Below are positions 8,351-17,106 of a stretch of DNA of 64,000 nt, in pieces. The stretch lies in assembly GCA_007280915.1 (NCBI GenBank), contig QYQL01000017.1:21402-85401 (forward strand). Direction: 5' to 3'. Source of the stretch: Verrucomicrobiaceae bacterium. Lineage in GTDB: Bacteria > Verrucomicrobiota > Verrucomicrobiia > Chthoniobacterales > Terrimicrobiaceae. The notes below the pieces were generated by a model. That model worked only from the letters and a program-made list of their open reading frames with translations, was not told the DNA's origin and did not search any database. Numbering within the stretch: the stretch's first letter is position 1; each line of letters begins with the position of its first letter. A program made the position numbers and the translations under genes.

Positions 8351-9144
8351 TCGCCGGAGAGTTCCCTGGACCTTTGGGTCGCTGCGCTCACCGCCTCGAT
8401 GATGGCGCTGCGAACTCCCCGCGTCTCGAGTTCCCTCAGCCCCGCCATCGTCGTGCCGGCCGGGCTGGTGACCATCTCGCGAAGGACGGCCGGATGCTCG
8501 GATGTTTCGGCCAGCATTTCAGCCGCACCGATCACGGTCTGCACCGCCAGATCAAGGGCCAGCTTGCGGGGAAGCCCGCAGGCGACTCCTCCATCGGACA
8601 TGGCCTCGATCACGAGATAAATATACGCGGGACCGCTCCCGCTCAGCCCGGTCACCGCATTCAACATTTTTTCCTGGACGGGGAAAACCGCTCCGATACC
8701 CGCAAACACGGCCTCCGCCACCTCGACATCGGCGGGGGTCACGTTATCCGAGCAGGCATAGGCGGTGGCCGCACGACCGACCATCGCCGCCGTATTCGGC
8801 ATGGCCCTGATCACCCGGCATCCATTCACCCGTTTTGCCAGGGAGGAGATCGATACTCCCGCCACGATGGAAACAATGAGCTTGTTCTCCAAGGCAGCCC
8901 CCGCCTGCTCGACCGCGCCGGCGACATCCGCCGGCTTCATGCAAAAGAGAACGGCCGGAGCAAAGGCCGCAGCTTCCGCATTCGAAGCAGACACATTCAC
9001 GGAGGTCTCATCCTTCAATTTCCGGAGGAGCGCCGGCTCGGGGCAGGCGGCAATAATATCCGAGGGGCCGCAGACTTTGGCGCGCAGCATTCCCCGGATG
9101 ATTGCTGAGGCCATTTTGCCCGCTCCCAAAAACGCAAATTTCAT
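8347..9144 (-). CDS. proC: Pyrroline-5-carboxylate reductase
   Basis: This 265-aa enzyme catalyses the last step of proline synthesis, NAD(P)H-dependent reduction of 1-pyrroline-5-carboxylate. The N-terminus MKFAFLGAGKMASAI is the Rossmann GxGxMA fingerprint and fixes the start at ATG 9144. The segment RAMPNTAAMVGRAATAY and the C-terminal signature around LREMVTSPAGTTMAGLRELE are typical of ProC. Its length matches the family. It is transcribed divergently from the HIT gene, with 86 bp between starts, and is coupled to the following TPR gene. Confidence 0.96.
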   Translation of the reverse strand: MKFAFLGAGKMASAIIRGMLRAKVCGPSDIIAACPEPALLRKLKDETSVNVSASNAEAAAFAPAVLFCMKPADVAGAVEQAGAALENKLIVSIVAGVSISSLAKRVNGCRVIRAMPNTAAMVGRAATAYACSDNVTPADVEVAEAVFAGIGAVFPVQEKMLNAVTGLSGSGPAYIYLVIEAMSDGGVACGLPRKLALDLAVQTVIGAAEMLAETSEHPAVLREMVTSPAGTTMAGLRELETRGVRSAIIEAVSAATQRSRELSGE

Positions 9145-9230
9145 GGCGGGGAGCCTAGCACCGGATTCGGATGCGTGCGAGCGCCGATTTTCGAGTCGCA
9201 TGCGCTGGTTCCTTGTCCATAATGCTGCGA

Positions 9231-9746
9231 ATGGAAGAGAATTTTCCGAAAGGCCACGTTGAATCACTTTGGGCCCCCTGGCGGGTGGAGTATTTTCGAG
9301 CCGAACACCGGACAGGTTGGGATTTTTTGACCGAGGCGGCCCGGACCGACGACGATGCGGCCCACCTCGTCGTCACCCGCAGGAAGTCGAGTTTCCTCAT
9401 CATGAACAAATACCCGTATTCCGCCGGACACCTGATGGCGGTGCCCTATCGGAAGACCGACAGGATGGCAGACCTCACCGGAGATGAGGTTCTTGAATTG
9501 TGGGATCTCTCCATCCATGCGCAGAGGCTTCTCGAGAAGGCCGTCCTGGCACAGGGGTTCAACCTTGGTTGGAACCTCGGCCGTGCCGCAGGCGCCGGAG
9601 TGGAGGGGCACATCCATATTCACATCGTCCCGCGCTGGGCCGGCGACTCGAACTTCATTGCCACCATCGGCGGAACGCGCGTCATCCCGGAGGCACTCCA
9701 ACCGCTCTACGATCGCCTCGTTGCCATCCAGCAGGAACTTTCGTGA
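9231..9746 (+). CDS. HIT-family nucleotide hydrolase/phosphorylase
   Basis: This 171-aa protein has the histidine-triad motif HIHIHIVPRW near residue 125, which forms the alpha-phosphate-binding and nucleophile loop in HIT enzymes. It most resembles the bacterial Ap4A-phosphorylase-like/FHIT-type branch, whose members start with a WAPWR segment (LWAPWRVEYF here). The natural substrate is unknown; dinucleoside polyphosphates are the family guess. The start is ATG 9231, and an ATG at 9222 would add three residues. Its stop overlaps the next gene's GTG start (GTGA). Confidence 0.9.
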   Translation: MEENFPKGHVESLWAPWRVEYFRAEHRTGWDFLTEAARTDDDAAHLVVTRRKSSFLIMNKYPYSAGHLMAVPYRKTDRMADLTGDEVLELWDLSIHAQRLLEKAVLAQGFNLGWNLGRAAGAGVEGHIHIHIVPRWAGDSNFIATIGGTRVIPEALQPLYDRLVAIQQELS

Positions 9747-10993
9747 ATTTATCAAAACTCGGCCAACTTCTGTCCGGCGGCAGCGGGATCGAGCAACTGA
9801 TGGACGATCTCGGCCATGCCCTCGCAGCTTCGGGCTCCTCGCCCCACATGCTCGGCGGCGGCAATCCGGCGCACATCCCGGAGATGGAAAAAATCTGGGC
9901 CGGGCGCATGAAGGAAATCACAGACGATCCGGCAACCCTCCGACGCACGCTGGCGATCTACGATCCTCCGCGCGGAAACCCCGGGGTCCTGGAAGCGCTG
10001 GCCTCACTGTTAAAATCCGAATACGGCTGGCCGGTCGGCCCCGAAAATATCGCAGTCACTCCCGGCGGACAAACCGCGTTCTTTTTTCTTTTCAATCTCT
10101 TCGGCGGACGCCGACCCGACGGCACTCCGGGAAAAATCCTCTTCCCTCTGATGCCGGAATACATCGGCTACGCAAATCAGGCCCTTGAGCCGGACATGTT
10201 CACCTCCCTGAGGCCAGCTATCGAGCGGACGGGTTCCCACTCGTTCAAATATCACCTCGACTTCAGCCGGCTCAACCCGGGCCCCGAAGTCGCCGCAATG
10301 TGCGTCTCGCGCCCGACCAATCCGAGCGGAAATCTGATCCCGGATGCGGAAATGCAGCGGCTGGCGGAAATTGCCGCGCAGCGGGGAATCCCGCTCATCA
10401 TCGACAACGCCTACGGCTGGCCGTTCCCGGGAATCGTTTTCGGCGACGCGAAGCCGATCTGGACCGAGCGGACAGTCCACGTGATGAGCCTCTCAAAGTT
10501 CGGGCTGCCAGGCACGCGGACCGCATTTGTTGTCGGCCCTCCGGAAGTCGCCGCCGCCATTTCTTCGATGATGGCGGTCACGGGTCTGGCAAACGGCAAC
10601 TTCGGCCAGGCGATCGCGGGCCCTCTGATCGAAAGTGGAGAGGTCCTCCGTCTGAGCCGGGATGTGATCAGGCCGTATTACCAGCGGAAACGGGATGCCG
10701 CGCTTGAGGCGGTTGCGGAGTTTTTTCCGGACAGCCTCCCCTACGCGCTTCACCGGAGCGAGGGAGCCATGTTCCTGTGGATCTGGATCGAAAATTCACG
10801 CCGTTCTTCCAGGGAACTCTACGAAACTCTCAAAACGCGCGGAGTTCTCGTCGTTCCGGGGGAATATTTTTTCTTCGGGGAGCCTAGTGATGAATGGCGG
10901 CACCGCCACGAGTGCCTCCGGGTCTCGTTCGCCATGGGCGAGGACGATGTCCGGGCCGGCCTCAAAATCATCGGCGAGGAAATCGCACGCTAA
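9743..10993 (+). CDS. avtA: Valine--pyruvate aminotransferase (AvtA-type)
   Basis: This 416-aa PLP-dependent fold-type I aminotransferase is about the same length as E. coli AvtA (417 aa). It shows the AvtA-like opening (LMDDLGHAL, MLGGGNPAHIPEM), the PLP-contact segment SRPTNPSGN, the Asp/Tyr pair in IIDNAYGWPFPG and the Schiff-base Lys in SLSKFGLPGTR. AvtA interconverts valine and alanine with pyruvate and 2-oxoisovalerate. The start is the GTG at 9743, which overlaps the HIT gene stop by 4 bp; this start gives the AvtA-like N-terminus directly. It is convergent with the M23 peptidase gene, and the two 3' ends overlap by 4 bp. Confidence 0.9.
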   Translation: MNLSKLGQLLSGGSGIEQLMDDLGHALAASGSSPHMLGGGNPAHIPEMEKIWAGRMKEITDDPATLRRTLAIYDPPRGNPGVLEALASLLKSEYGWPVGPENIAVTPGGQTAFFFLFNLFGGRRPDGTPGKILFPLMPEYIGYANQALEPDMFTSLRPAIERTGSHSFKYHLDFSRLNPGPEVAAMCVSRPTNPSGNLIPDAEMQRLAEIAAQRGIPLIIDNAYGWPFPGIVFGDAKPIWTERTVHVMSLSKFGLPGTRTAFVVGPPEVAAAISSMMAVTGLANGNFGQAIAGPLIESGEVLRLSRDVIRPYYQRKRDAALEAVAEFFPDSLPYALHRSEGAMFLWIWIENSRRSSRELYETLKTRGVLVVPGEYFFFGEPSDEWRHRHECLRVSFAMGEDDVRAGLKIIGEEIAR

Positions 10994-11733
10994 AGCCCGA
11001 GGTCTTCGAACCGGTTGACCCGGAAATCCTTCCTGGGTGCCGCCGGGGATTTCATCGGCGACGGCTTTGCATTGGGAGACTTGCGCATTGAGGATTCGTC
11101 GGTCGGTGCGGATGTAATGGTTCCTGTGTTGTAGGTGTTGATGACAATCATCGCGCTGCGCCCCCCGCCAGGAAGCTTCCGGTGGGATGAGATGAACACA
11201 CTCGGTTTGAAATAGTTCACGAGATCCCGCGGAAATGCGGACCGGTTGATTCCGATGTAAAGGTTCTTGCGGATCTCGAAATGCAGGTGGGCGACATACA
11301 TCCCGCGGTTCGTGCCAATCGTCCCCACCTGCTGGCCCCGGGTCACCTGCTGACCCTCCCGGACCAAGATTCTGTCGAGATGGGCATACATAGAATCCAC
11401 GGTATTCAGGGTGCCGTTCTCCATGTAGACATGCCGGATCAAAACGACGTTCCCCCACCCCATCCGCGCATCCCTCGCGAACGTCACATATCCGTGCCCG
11501 ATCGCATAAACCGGCGCTCCGAGGTCGCTGCCTCCCCCGCCCAATCCGTTCCAATCCTCCCCGGGATGATAGGAAAGGAATCCGCGTGATTTGTAGTATC
11601 CATCGGCATCGGGCTTTCCGACCGGCTCGTCGAACCCGTCCGCCACGCGGGTCCGGATCTGGTCCGCCCGTGGAGCGGCAGAAAGCAGCGCGGCGAAAAG
11701 GAACATCGCCATCCAGAAAAACCAGCGTCGCAT
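10990..11733 (-). CDS. Secreted M23-family metallopeptidase (LytM/lysostaphin-type)
   Basis: This 247-aa protein has a signal peptide (residues 1-23, RRWFFWMAMFLFAALLSAAP) and one M23 domain at about 50-165. The zinc ligands are HPGED (H56, D60) and HLH (H149, H151), with the catalytic-site His in YAHLD (H118). Such enzymes cut peptidoglycan cross-bridges, and active-site-complete forms are endopeptidases. After the domain come about 80 residues, basic and Pro/Ser-rich towards the C-terminus (MRKSPNAKPSPMKSPAAPRK), which could bind wall polymers. No neighbour shares its direction closely except the GH114-like gene 42 bp upstream. Confidence 0.88.
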   Translation of the reverse strand: MRRWFFWMAMFLFAALLSAAPRADQIRTRVADGFDEPVGKPDADGYYKSRGFLSYHPGEDWNGLGGGGSDLGAPVYAIGHGYVTFARDARMGWGNVVLIRHVYMENGTLNTVDSMYAHLDRILVREGQQVTRGQQVGTIGTNRGMYVAHLHFEIRKNLYIGINRSAFPRDLVNYFKPSVFISSHRKLPGGGRSAMIVINTYNTGTITSAPTDESSMRKSPNAKPSPMKSPAAPRKDFRVNRFEDLGL

Positions 11734-11775
11734 GAGTCGTTTAAGTTAGCGGCGGAGGAGGAAATGCGCAACCCC

Positions 11776-12666
11776 TCAGGGCTTCTCCGGAACGATCACG
11801 TTGAGTTCCCGGACGCTGACATACGGGACAAACCCGATCGCACGGAGTTTTTTGTAGGCGTCCGCGATGCAGGTGCTTTTTTTTGCGTAATCAATCCCGA
11901 AGACCATTTTTCCCGCACGTTTGATGGCGAGCGCATTTTGCCGGTTTTCCTCGCACCATGCCTGCTTCGCTGGCTTGTCATGGGCGATGTAGAAAACCGA
12001 CTCGATGCCGATGCCGTCGATGGCATCGAGATACTTCCGGTTCGGCTTCGGCTCCGCGAATGTCCACGTGTAAAGCTCGGGACAATTTTGCGGGACGATC
12101 CTGAAGGCCGGGTTCTTTTCCTTTGCGTAACGGGAGATGCGGACAATCAGGTCCACCATCGCATTTGCCCTCTGCTCCAGCATCATGTCCGAACCCGGAA
12201 TCTCCTCGTAGGTTGTGATCATGTCGAGATAGGCACCGTCAAAGCCCGCATCGAGAGCCCGGTCCACACGCCCCTTGACCACCGGCCACCATTTGTCATC
12301 CCAGAATTTGACATACTGCTCCGTCGGCCACCCGTCCACGCTGCCGGCCTTAAGGTCGACCGGAACCGAACCCCATTCCGGCCTGCCTTCCTCGATGGCA
12401 CCGATCTCGAAATAGGCGAGAACAAGCGTTCCTGATGCCTTGAGCTTTTCGATTTCCTCCCGGGTAAAATAATCACTTCCCCCTTCGCGGGAAAGATCCA
12501 CCACCGCAAGATCGAACCCGGATCCGGCGATCTCATCCAGCTTGCCGTCTTTGTAATCGCAAAGCTGATAAACCCACGTCCGGACGTCGTCCCATGCCTT
12601 CTCTCCGGCCACTGCCAACGGCACCCGAAGCAATATCAGGGCGATGATGAAAGAAATGCACTTCAT
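11776..12666 (-). CDS. GH114-like (endo-alpha-1,4-polygalactosaminidase-type) secreted protein
   Basis: This 296-aa protein has a signal peptide (residues 1-20) and a TIM-barrel of the TM1410/GH114 superfamily. Recognisable barrel strands are FDLAVVDLSREGG, LVLAYFEIGAIEEGR and FDGAYLDMITTYEEI; the Asp and Glu at strand ends are candidate catalytic acids. Characterised GH114 enzymes cleave alpha-1,4-galactosaminogalactan, a polysaccharide with N-acetylgalactosamine. Whether this homologue uses that substrate is unknown. It may pair with the downstream M23 peptidase in envelope or exopolysaccharide turnover, since both are exported and lie in tandem. Confidence 0.8.
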   Translation of the reverse strand: MKCISFIIALILLRVPLAVAGEKAWDDVRTWVYQLCDYKDGKLDEIAGSGFDLAVVDLSREGGSDYFTREEIEKLKASGTLVLAYFEIGAIEEGRPEWGSVPVDLKAGSVDGWPTEQYVKFWDDKWWPVVKGRVDRALDAGFDGAYLDMITTYEEIPGSDMMLEQRANAMVDLIVRISRYAKEKNPAFRIVPQNCPELYTWTFAEPKPNRKYLDAIDGIGIESVFYIAHDKPAKQAWCEENRQNALAIKRAGKMVFGIDYAKKSTCIADAYKKLRAIGFVPYVSVRELNVIVPEKP

Positions 12667-12795
12667 GCAGCAGAGGTTACCTCAAAAATCGGATTTTGAC
12701 ACCAGGAACCAAGGACCCGACACCGGTCTGGGGAAATTCCCGACGCCTCAGATTTTATTTCCGAACGGCTGTTTTCATTGTAGTGGTTTCGGAAT

Positions 12796-13668
12796 ATGTC
12801 ATTTGCAGGAACCCATACCGCCCTTGTCACGCCATTCCGCAAGGGCCAGTTTGACGAGGAAGCTTTCCGTGGCCTGATCGAGGAGCAGATCGCCGGAGGG
12901 ATCACCGGAATCGTTCCGGTCGGCACCACCGGGGAATCACCAACCCTTGACCATGATGAGCACAACAGGGTGATCCGCACGGCAATCGAAGCCGCGCGGA
13001 GCAGGTGCCGGGTGATCGCCGGCACTGGATCGAATGCCACTTCTGAAGCCATTGCCCTGACAAGGGAAGCCGAGCGCCTCGGTGCTGACGCCGCGCTGCT
13101 GGTCGCGCCATACTACAACAAGCCCTCCCAAGAAGGCCTCTACCGCCACTTCAAAGCGATTTCGGAATCCGTCAAAATTCCTTTGGTTCTTTACAGCATT
13201 CCCGGACGTTGCGGGATTGAGATCGGCGTGGAGACGGTTGTCCGCCTTGCGCAGGACTGCCCGAACATCCGGGCCATCAAGGAGGCCGGTGGATCCGTGG
13301 AACGTGTCAGCCTGCTTCACGCGGTCCTTCCGCCGGAGTTTGAAATTCTCTCCGGCGACGATTCCCTGACAGTCCCGTTCCTTTCGGTCGGTGCCGTCGG
13401 GGTCATCAGCGTGGCCTCGAATCTCTATCCTGCCGAAGTCTCCCGCATGGTCCGGCTCTGGCTGGACGGGGATACCGCCGGCGCCACCGCGATCCACCGC
13501 CGGTTCTATCCTCTTTTCAAGGACCTCTTTATCGAACCCAACCCGGTTCCGGTCAAATTTGCCCTCTCGCTCCGCGGCACAATCGCGCCCGATGTCCGCC
13601 TGCCGCTCTGTGAAATGTCTGCGGCGAACTGCGACAGGCTGCGCAAGGTTCTGGAGGCACTCAAATGA
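12796..13668 (+). CDS. dapA: 4-hydroxy-tetrahydrodipicolinate synthase
   Basis: This 290-aa class I aldolase condenses pyruvate with aspartate semialdehyde in lysine and diaminopimelate synthesis. The Schiff-base Lys is K162 in IKEAGG. Y133 in VLYSIPGRCG and Y107 in APYYNKP are the conserved catalytic tyrosines, and VGTTGESPTL is the family signature. The start ATG 12796 gives the standard N-terminus FAGTHTALVTPF. It overlaps dapB by 4 bp (ATGA). The 129 bp upstream contain no lysine-riboswitch-like structure that I can identify. Confidence 0.97.
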   Translation: MSFAGTHTALVTPFRKGQFDEEAFRGLIEEQIAGGITGIVPVGTTGESPTLDHDEHNRVIRTAIEAARSRCRVIAGTGSNATSEAIALTREAERLGADAALLVAPYYNKPSQEGLYRHFKAISESVKIPLVLYSIPGRCGIEIGVETVVRLAQDCPNIRAIKEAGGSVERVSLLHAVLPPEFEILSGDDSLTVPFLSVGAVGVISVASNLYPAEVSRMVRLWLDGDTAGATAIHRRFYPLFKDLFIEPNPVPVKFALSLRGTIAPDVRLPLCEMSAANCDRLRKVLEALK

Positions 13669-14399
13669 TCCGGCTTCTCATCAATGGATCCAAGGGCCGG
13701 ATGGGATGCGCCCTGGTTGCCTGCGCTTCGGAAGATCCCGAACTCACCGTCTCTGCGGGAGTGGACGAGGGTGATGATTTTGCATCCGCCCTCAACCTCT
13801 GCGATGCCGTTATTGATTTCACCCATGCGCCGGCAACCGCTGCCATCGCGGAAGCGTGCGCCGCCGGGGGAAAGACGCTCGTCATCGGAACCACCGGGCA
13901 CTCGGATGCCGACCGGGCCCGGATCGTCTCCGCATCAAAATCCATCCCGATCGTCTATGCTCCCAACTTCAGCATCGGCGTGAACACGCTCTTTTGGCTC
14001 ACCCTCAAGGCTGCCGAAATCCTCGGACCGGATTTCGATCTGGAGGTCGTCGAGATGCACCACCGACTCAAAAAGGATGCTCCCAGCGGAACGGCGCGGC
14101 GGCTCGCTGAGATCCTCGCCGAAGTGCGCGGCCTTTCCTATGATGACGAGGTGCGCCACGGACGCGAGGGCATGCCCGGCGAACGCACCCGCACGGAAAT
14201 CGGAATGCACGCAATCCGCGGAGGAGATGTGGTCGGCGATCACACCGTTATTTTCGCCAACACCGGCGAGCGCGTCGAACTCACGCACAAGGCCTCAAGC
14301 CGAGACACATTCGCCAAGGGTGCTCTCCGCGCTGCCAAGTGGGCCATCACGCGTCCCGCAGGACTCTACGATATGCAGGATGTTCTCGGTCTCCGCTGA
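13665..14399 (+). CDS. dapB: 4-hydroxy-tetrahydrodipicolinate reductase
   Basis: This 244-aa NAD(P)H-dependent enzyme acts directly after DapA in the diaminopimelate pathway. The Rossmann loop is GSKGRMG (residues 8-14), the family GTTGH is at 75-79, and the signature EMHHRLKKDAPSGTA starts at 130 with catalytic H132 and K136. It is slightly shorter than the E. coli enzyme (273 aa), as in several other phyla. The gene is coupled to dapA by ATGA overlap and followed by folK after 3 bp. Confidence 0.97.
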   Translation: MIRLLINGSKGRMGCALVACASEDPELTVSAGVDEGDDFASALNLCDAVIDFTHAPATAAIAEACAAGGKTLVIGTTGHSDADRARIVSASKSIPIVYAPNFSIGVNTLFWLTLKAAEILGPDFDLEVVEMHHRLKKDAPSGTARRLAEILAEVRGLSYDDEVRHGREGMPGERTRTEIGMHAIRGGDVVGDHTVIFANTGERVELTHKASSRDTFAKGALRAAKWAITRPAGLYDMQDVLGLR

Positions 14400-14402
14400 T
14401 GG

Positions 14403-14927
14403 ATGAGAGCCGGAATCGCACTCGGATCCAACCTTGGTGACCGCCTGAACTCCCTTCGCGAAGCCAGGCGATTCCTTTTTTCACTTCACGACGGGCCCGG
14501 TCCGTTCCTCTGCTCGAAAATTTACGAGACCGAGCCTGTCGATTGTCCGAACGACTCTCCGCGCTTTTTGAACGCCGCCATCGAACTGACAACCTCCCTC
14601 TCCCCGCTCGAGCTTCTGGCCTGCCTGCAATCCATCGAGCACAAGCTCGGACGTCCTGCAGATCACTCCTTCCACGGGCCGCGCACTCTCGATCTGGACC
14701 TCCTGTATTGCGACAATCTTCAGATGTCACTCGATGCCCTAACCCTTCCCCATCCCGGGATCGCGGATCGGCTGTTTGTGCTCCGGCCCCTCTGCGACAT
14801 CTGTCCGGATCGGATCCTTCCCGGACAAACCACGGGAATTCATGCGCTGTGCGAAGCCCACGTCTCGCAGGCACCTGCCGCCCCGGTAATTCAGATGGCT
14901 ACCTGGGAGAGTCCCTATGGCCGCTGA
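14403..14927 (+). CDS. folK: 2-amino-4-hydroxy-6-hydroxymethyldihydropteridine pyrophosphokinase
   Basis: This 174-aa HPPK transfers pyrophosphate from ATP to the pterin alcohol in folate synthesis. The N-terminus IALGSNLGDR and the signature GPRTLDLDLLYCDNL, with its two conserved Asp that bind Mg, are intact. It is the third gene of a dapA-dapB-folK operon, 3 bp after dapB. The last 29 bp overlap the 3' end of the convergent gene at 14899-17031, so the C-terminal tail beyond about residue 160 is not part of the conserved fold. Confidence 0.95.
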   Translation: MRAGIALGSNLGDRLNSLREARRFLFSLHDGPGPFLCSKIYETEPVDCPNDSPRFLNAAIELTTSLSPLELLACLQSIEHKLGRPADHSFHGPRTLDLDLLYCDNLQMSLDALTLPHPGIADRLFVLRPLCDICPDRILPGQTTGIHALCEAHVSQAPAAPVIQMATWESPYGR

Positions 14928-17031
14928 ATTCCGGTCCGCCAGCGGCGACGTAGCCGTTGCTCGCTCCGGACTTGTCGGGGCTCACCCAGAAGGAAAACAG
15001 CTTTCCGTTGCTCAGATGAAACCGGAATTTCACCGGTTTGCCGGTGAGCGCGGAAAGATCCTCCGCGCCGTTCCATGAGATCATCTGTCTGGTTTTGTCG
15101 ATGGAAACGGGCACGCAGTTTTCTTTGGTAAACGGGGCGATGACGTTGCCGGACTCGTCGAGCACTTCCACCCGCAACTCGCCGCTCGGAGCCTCAATAT
15201 TCACAAAAAGCTGCCGGCCTGTGAAAGTCACCGGACGGGTTGTCAGGGATCCGCGCTTGTCATCCGCATCCATGGAAACAAATCCATCGCGCCGGAGAAA
15301 TGCGACGCCGGTGCTGCCGCGGTCATACTCGCCGTTCTCTGTCCAATGGTTTTTGGCCTTTGCGGGATTACCCTGAAACCCGGTGTAGTAGAACCAGAGT
15401 TGGTCGTCCTGAATCACGCAAACTCCTCCGACCGACTGCACATACCCCCTGTCCCATACATCGGAACGCGAGGCCGGGATGAAGGCTTCACGATCCGGAC
15501 GGCTCCAGTGAAATCCGTCCCGGCTGTAGGCTAGGTTCAGCTCGGTGATCTTGGGAAGGCCGCCGCCGCCGGGATTCCGGAAAATCTCAAAAATCCCGAG
15601 CATGATGCTTTCGTAGGCCACCGCATCGAGGTTGTAGAGCTGCGGCTGGACTTTGAACTTCGGATCGGGTGGATCCAGCCGGTCGGCCCTCGCCCAGAAA
15701 ACCGGGGCATTCGGCTTGTCGACATTGCCGACAAACGGCGCGTCCCATTTCGGACCTTTCAGGAAATCGTCGCGCTCCCAGTAGTGGCGGCTGCGGTAGG
15801 TTTCCGGAGCAGGCGTTGACCACCGGATACTGAACACCCATTTCTTGCGGAACGGATTATAGAACATCGTGCTGCGGTCGCCTGTCGGACCGGATTCGAC
15901 CGGCTTCGTCCAGCGGATACCATCGGGAGAAACCATGAGCAGTCCCTCGCTTCGGGACAGCCCCATCCCGTCGGGCCCATGCAAAAACATCTTCCACCGC
16001 GCTTGCGGATCCTTGTCCTCGTAATCAGGAAAAACAGCCCACGAGTCTGGCATGATTGTGGGATCCAGCACGCGATTCGAGCCGGGAAACGCATCGAGCT
16101 TCGGCCGGTCCCAATGGATGCCATCGCGGCTGGTCGCGGTGCAGATGGCATTCAGCCAGCCGGCCTCATACCACATGCGGAAAAGTTTTTGCCCGGGATC
16201 CCACCAGACGCCGCCGCTTTTCGGGCAGGCGACGGCATTGCGCGACCGGTTCAATTCCATCTCGGTCTCCGGAGAAAGGACCGGATTGCCCTCGTATTTT
16301 TTCGCCTTGTGGAACGAACGCTTCAGGTCGGTTGTCTCGATGAGAAAATCGTCCACGAAAAGCTGACGCCCGAGATCGATCGGGATCACCTTCGGCGGAT
16401 GATCGAGATACGGCACATCGATCGGTTCCAGTGTCCGTGCCGCAATCGAGCGCGGCGGCCATTCCCTGGGAAGGCGGATCCCGTTGTAAAGAAGCTCCCC
16501 GTCATTTTCATTCCACGGTTTCGGCGGTTGGGGAACCCAGCTGGTCACATTGCCAGGCCCCACGAGCAAGGCCCATTTTCCCAGCCGGAACTCATCACCT
16601 TTCTCCACCTGCTTCCGATAAACCCGGACCCGGTCGATGGCCGATGTGCCGAAAAGCTGGAATGTCTTCTGTTCCTTGTCCCAGGTGAACCCATAGCCTT
16701 CCAGCGTCGAGGCCAGGCTCCCTGCGTGCGGATTATCCGGTTCCGCCGTCAGCACGGTCACCGTGCCGGGCTTCGCGCAGCGGAAACTCAGGCATTCAAT
16801 CGAGCCGCGGATGAATTTTTTCCCGCTGAGCCGGCGCGGCACTTCTTTCAGCGTATGGGGACGGTCCAAAAAAAGCCTGACCCCGGGCTCGAACTGATCG
16901 ATTTCATATGCGTTCATGACCTCGATGTCCGCAGGATCACCAGTGATCCCCGGCTCTGCGGCTCGAAATGCCCCCGACGGCGCAACGCAAAGAAGAAGCA
17001 ACCAAATCCGCACGATTTGAAATTTTGACAT
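14899..17031 (-). CDS. Secreted GH32/GH43-like five-bladed beta-propeller protein
   Basis: This 710-aa protein has a signal peptide (1-24). An N-terminal beta-rich region of about 200 residues is followed by a DFLIET-type opening (DLGRQLFVDDFLIETTDLKR) at about 220. The centre has repeated propeller signatures such as TSRDGIHWDRPKL, SPDGIRWTKPV and SRDGFHWSRPD, as in the large family of GH32/43/62-like proteins common in Planctomycetota and Verrucomicrobiota. The C-terminal 120 residues form a beta-sandwich-like domain. The canonical NDPNG nucleophile motif is not apparent, so hydrolase activity is uncertain. It is transcribed divergently from the GH106 gene, with 75 bp between starts. Confidence 0.8.
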   Translation of the reverse strand: MSKFQIVRIWLLLLCVAPSGAFRAAEPGITGDPADIEVMNAYEIDQFEPGVRLFLDRPHTLKEVPRRLSGKKFIRGSIECLSFRCAKPGTVTVLTAEPDNPHAGSLASTLEGYGFTWDKEQKTFQLFGTSAIDRVRVYRKQVEKGDEFRLGKWALLVGPGNVTSWVPQPPKPWNENDGELLYNGIRLPREWPPRSIAARTLEPIDVPYLDHPPKVIPIDLGRQLFVDDFLIETTDLKRSFHKAKKYEGNPVLSPETEMELNRSRNAVACPKSGGVWWDPGQKLFRMWYEAGWLNAICTATSRDGIHWDRPKLDAFPGSNRVLDPTIMPDSWAVFPDYEDKDPQARWKMFLHGPDGMGLSRSEGLLMVSPDGIRWTKPVESGPTGDRSTMFYNPFRKKWVFSIRWSTPAPETYRSRHYWERDDFLKGPKWDAPFVGNVDKPNAPVFWARADRLDPPDPKFKVQPQLYNLDAVAYESIMLGIFEIFRNPGGGGLPKITELNLAYSRDGFHWSRPDREAFIPASRSDVWDRGYVQSVGGVCVIQDDQLWFYYTGFQGNPAKAKNHWTENGEYDRGSTGVAFLRRDGFVSMDADDKRGSLTTRPVTFTGRQLFVNIEAPSGELRVEVLDESGNVIAPFTKENCVPVSIDKTRQMISWNGAEDLSALTGKPVKFRFHLSNGKLFSFWVSPDKSGASNGYVAAGGPEFSGHRDSPR

Positions 17032-17106
17032 GATTCGTTTCCGGGGAGGATTGTATCGGTCAGTTTTTCATTGGGAAGCCACGCTTTGTCCAGTATCAAA
17101 GGCCAG

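Noticed and set aside
12667..12795. Possible lysine riboswitch upstream of dapA
   Set aside because: The region is 129 bp with no visible L-box helices or conserved core; it is too short and lacks the pairing pattern.
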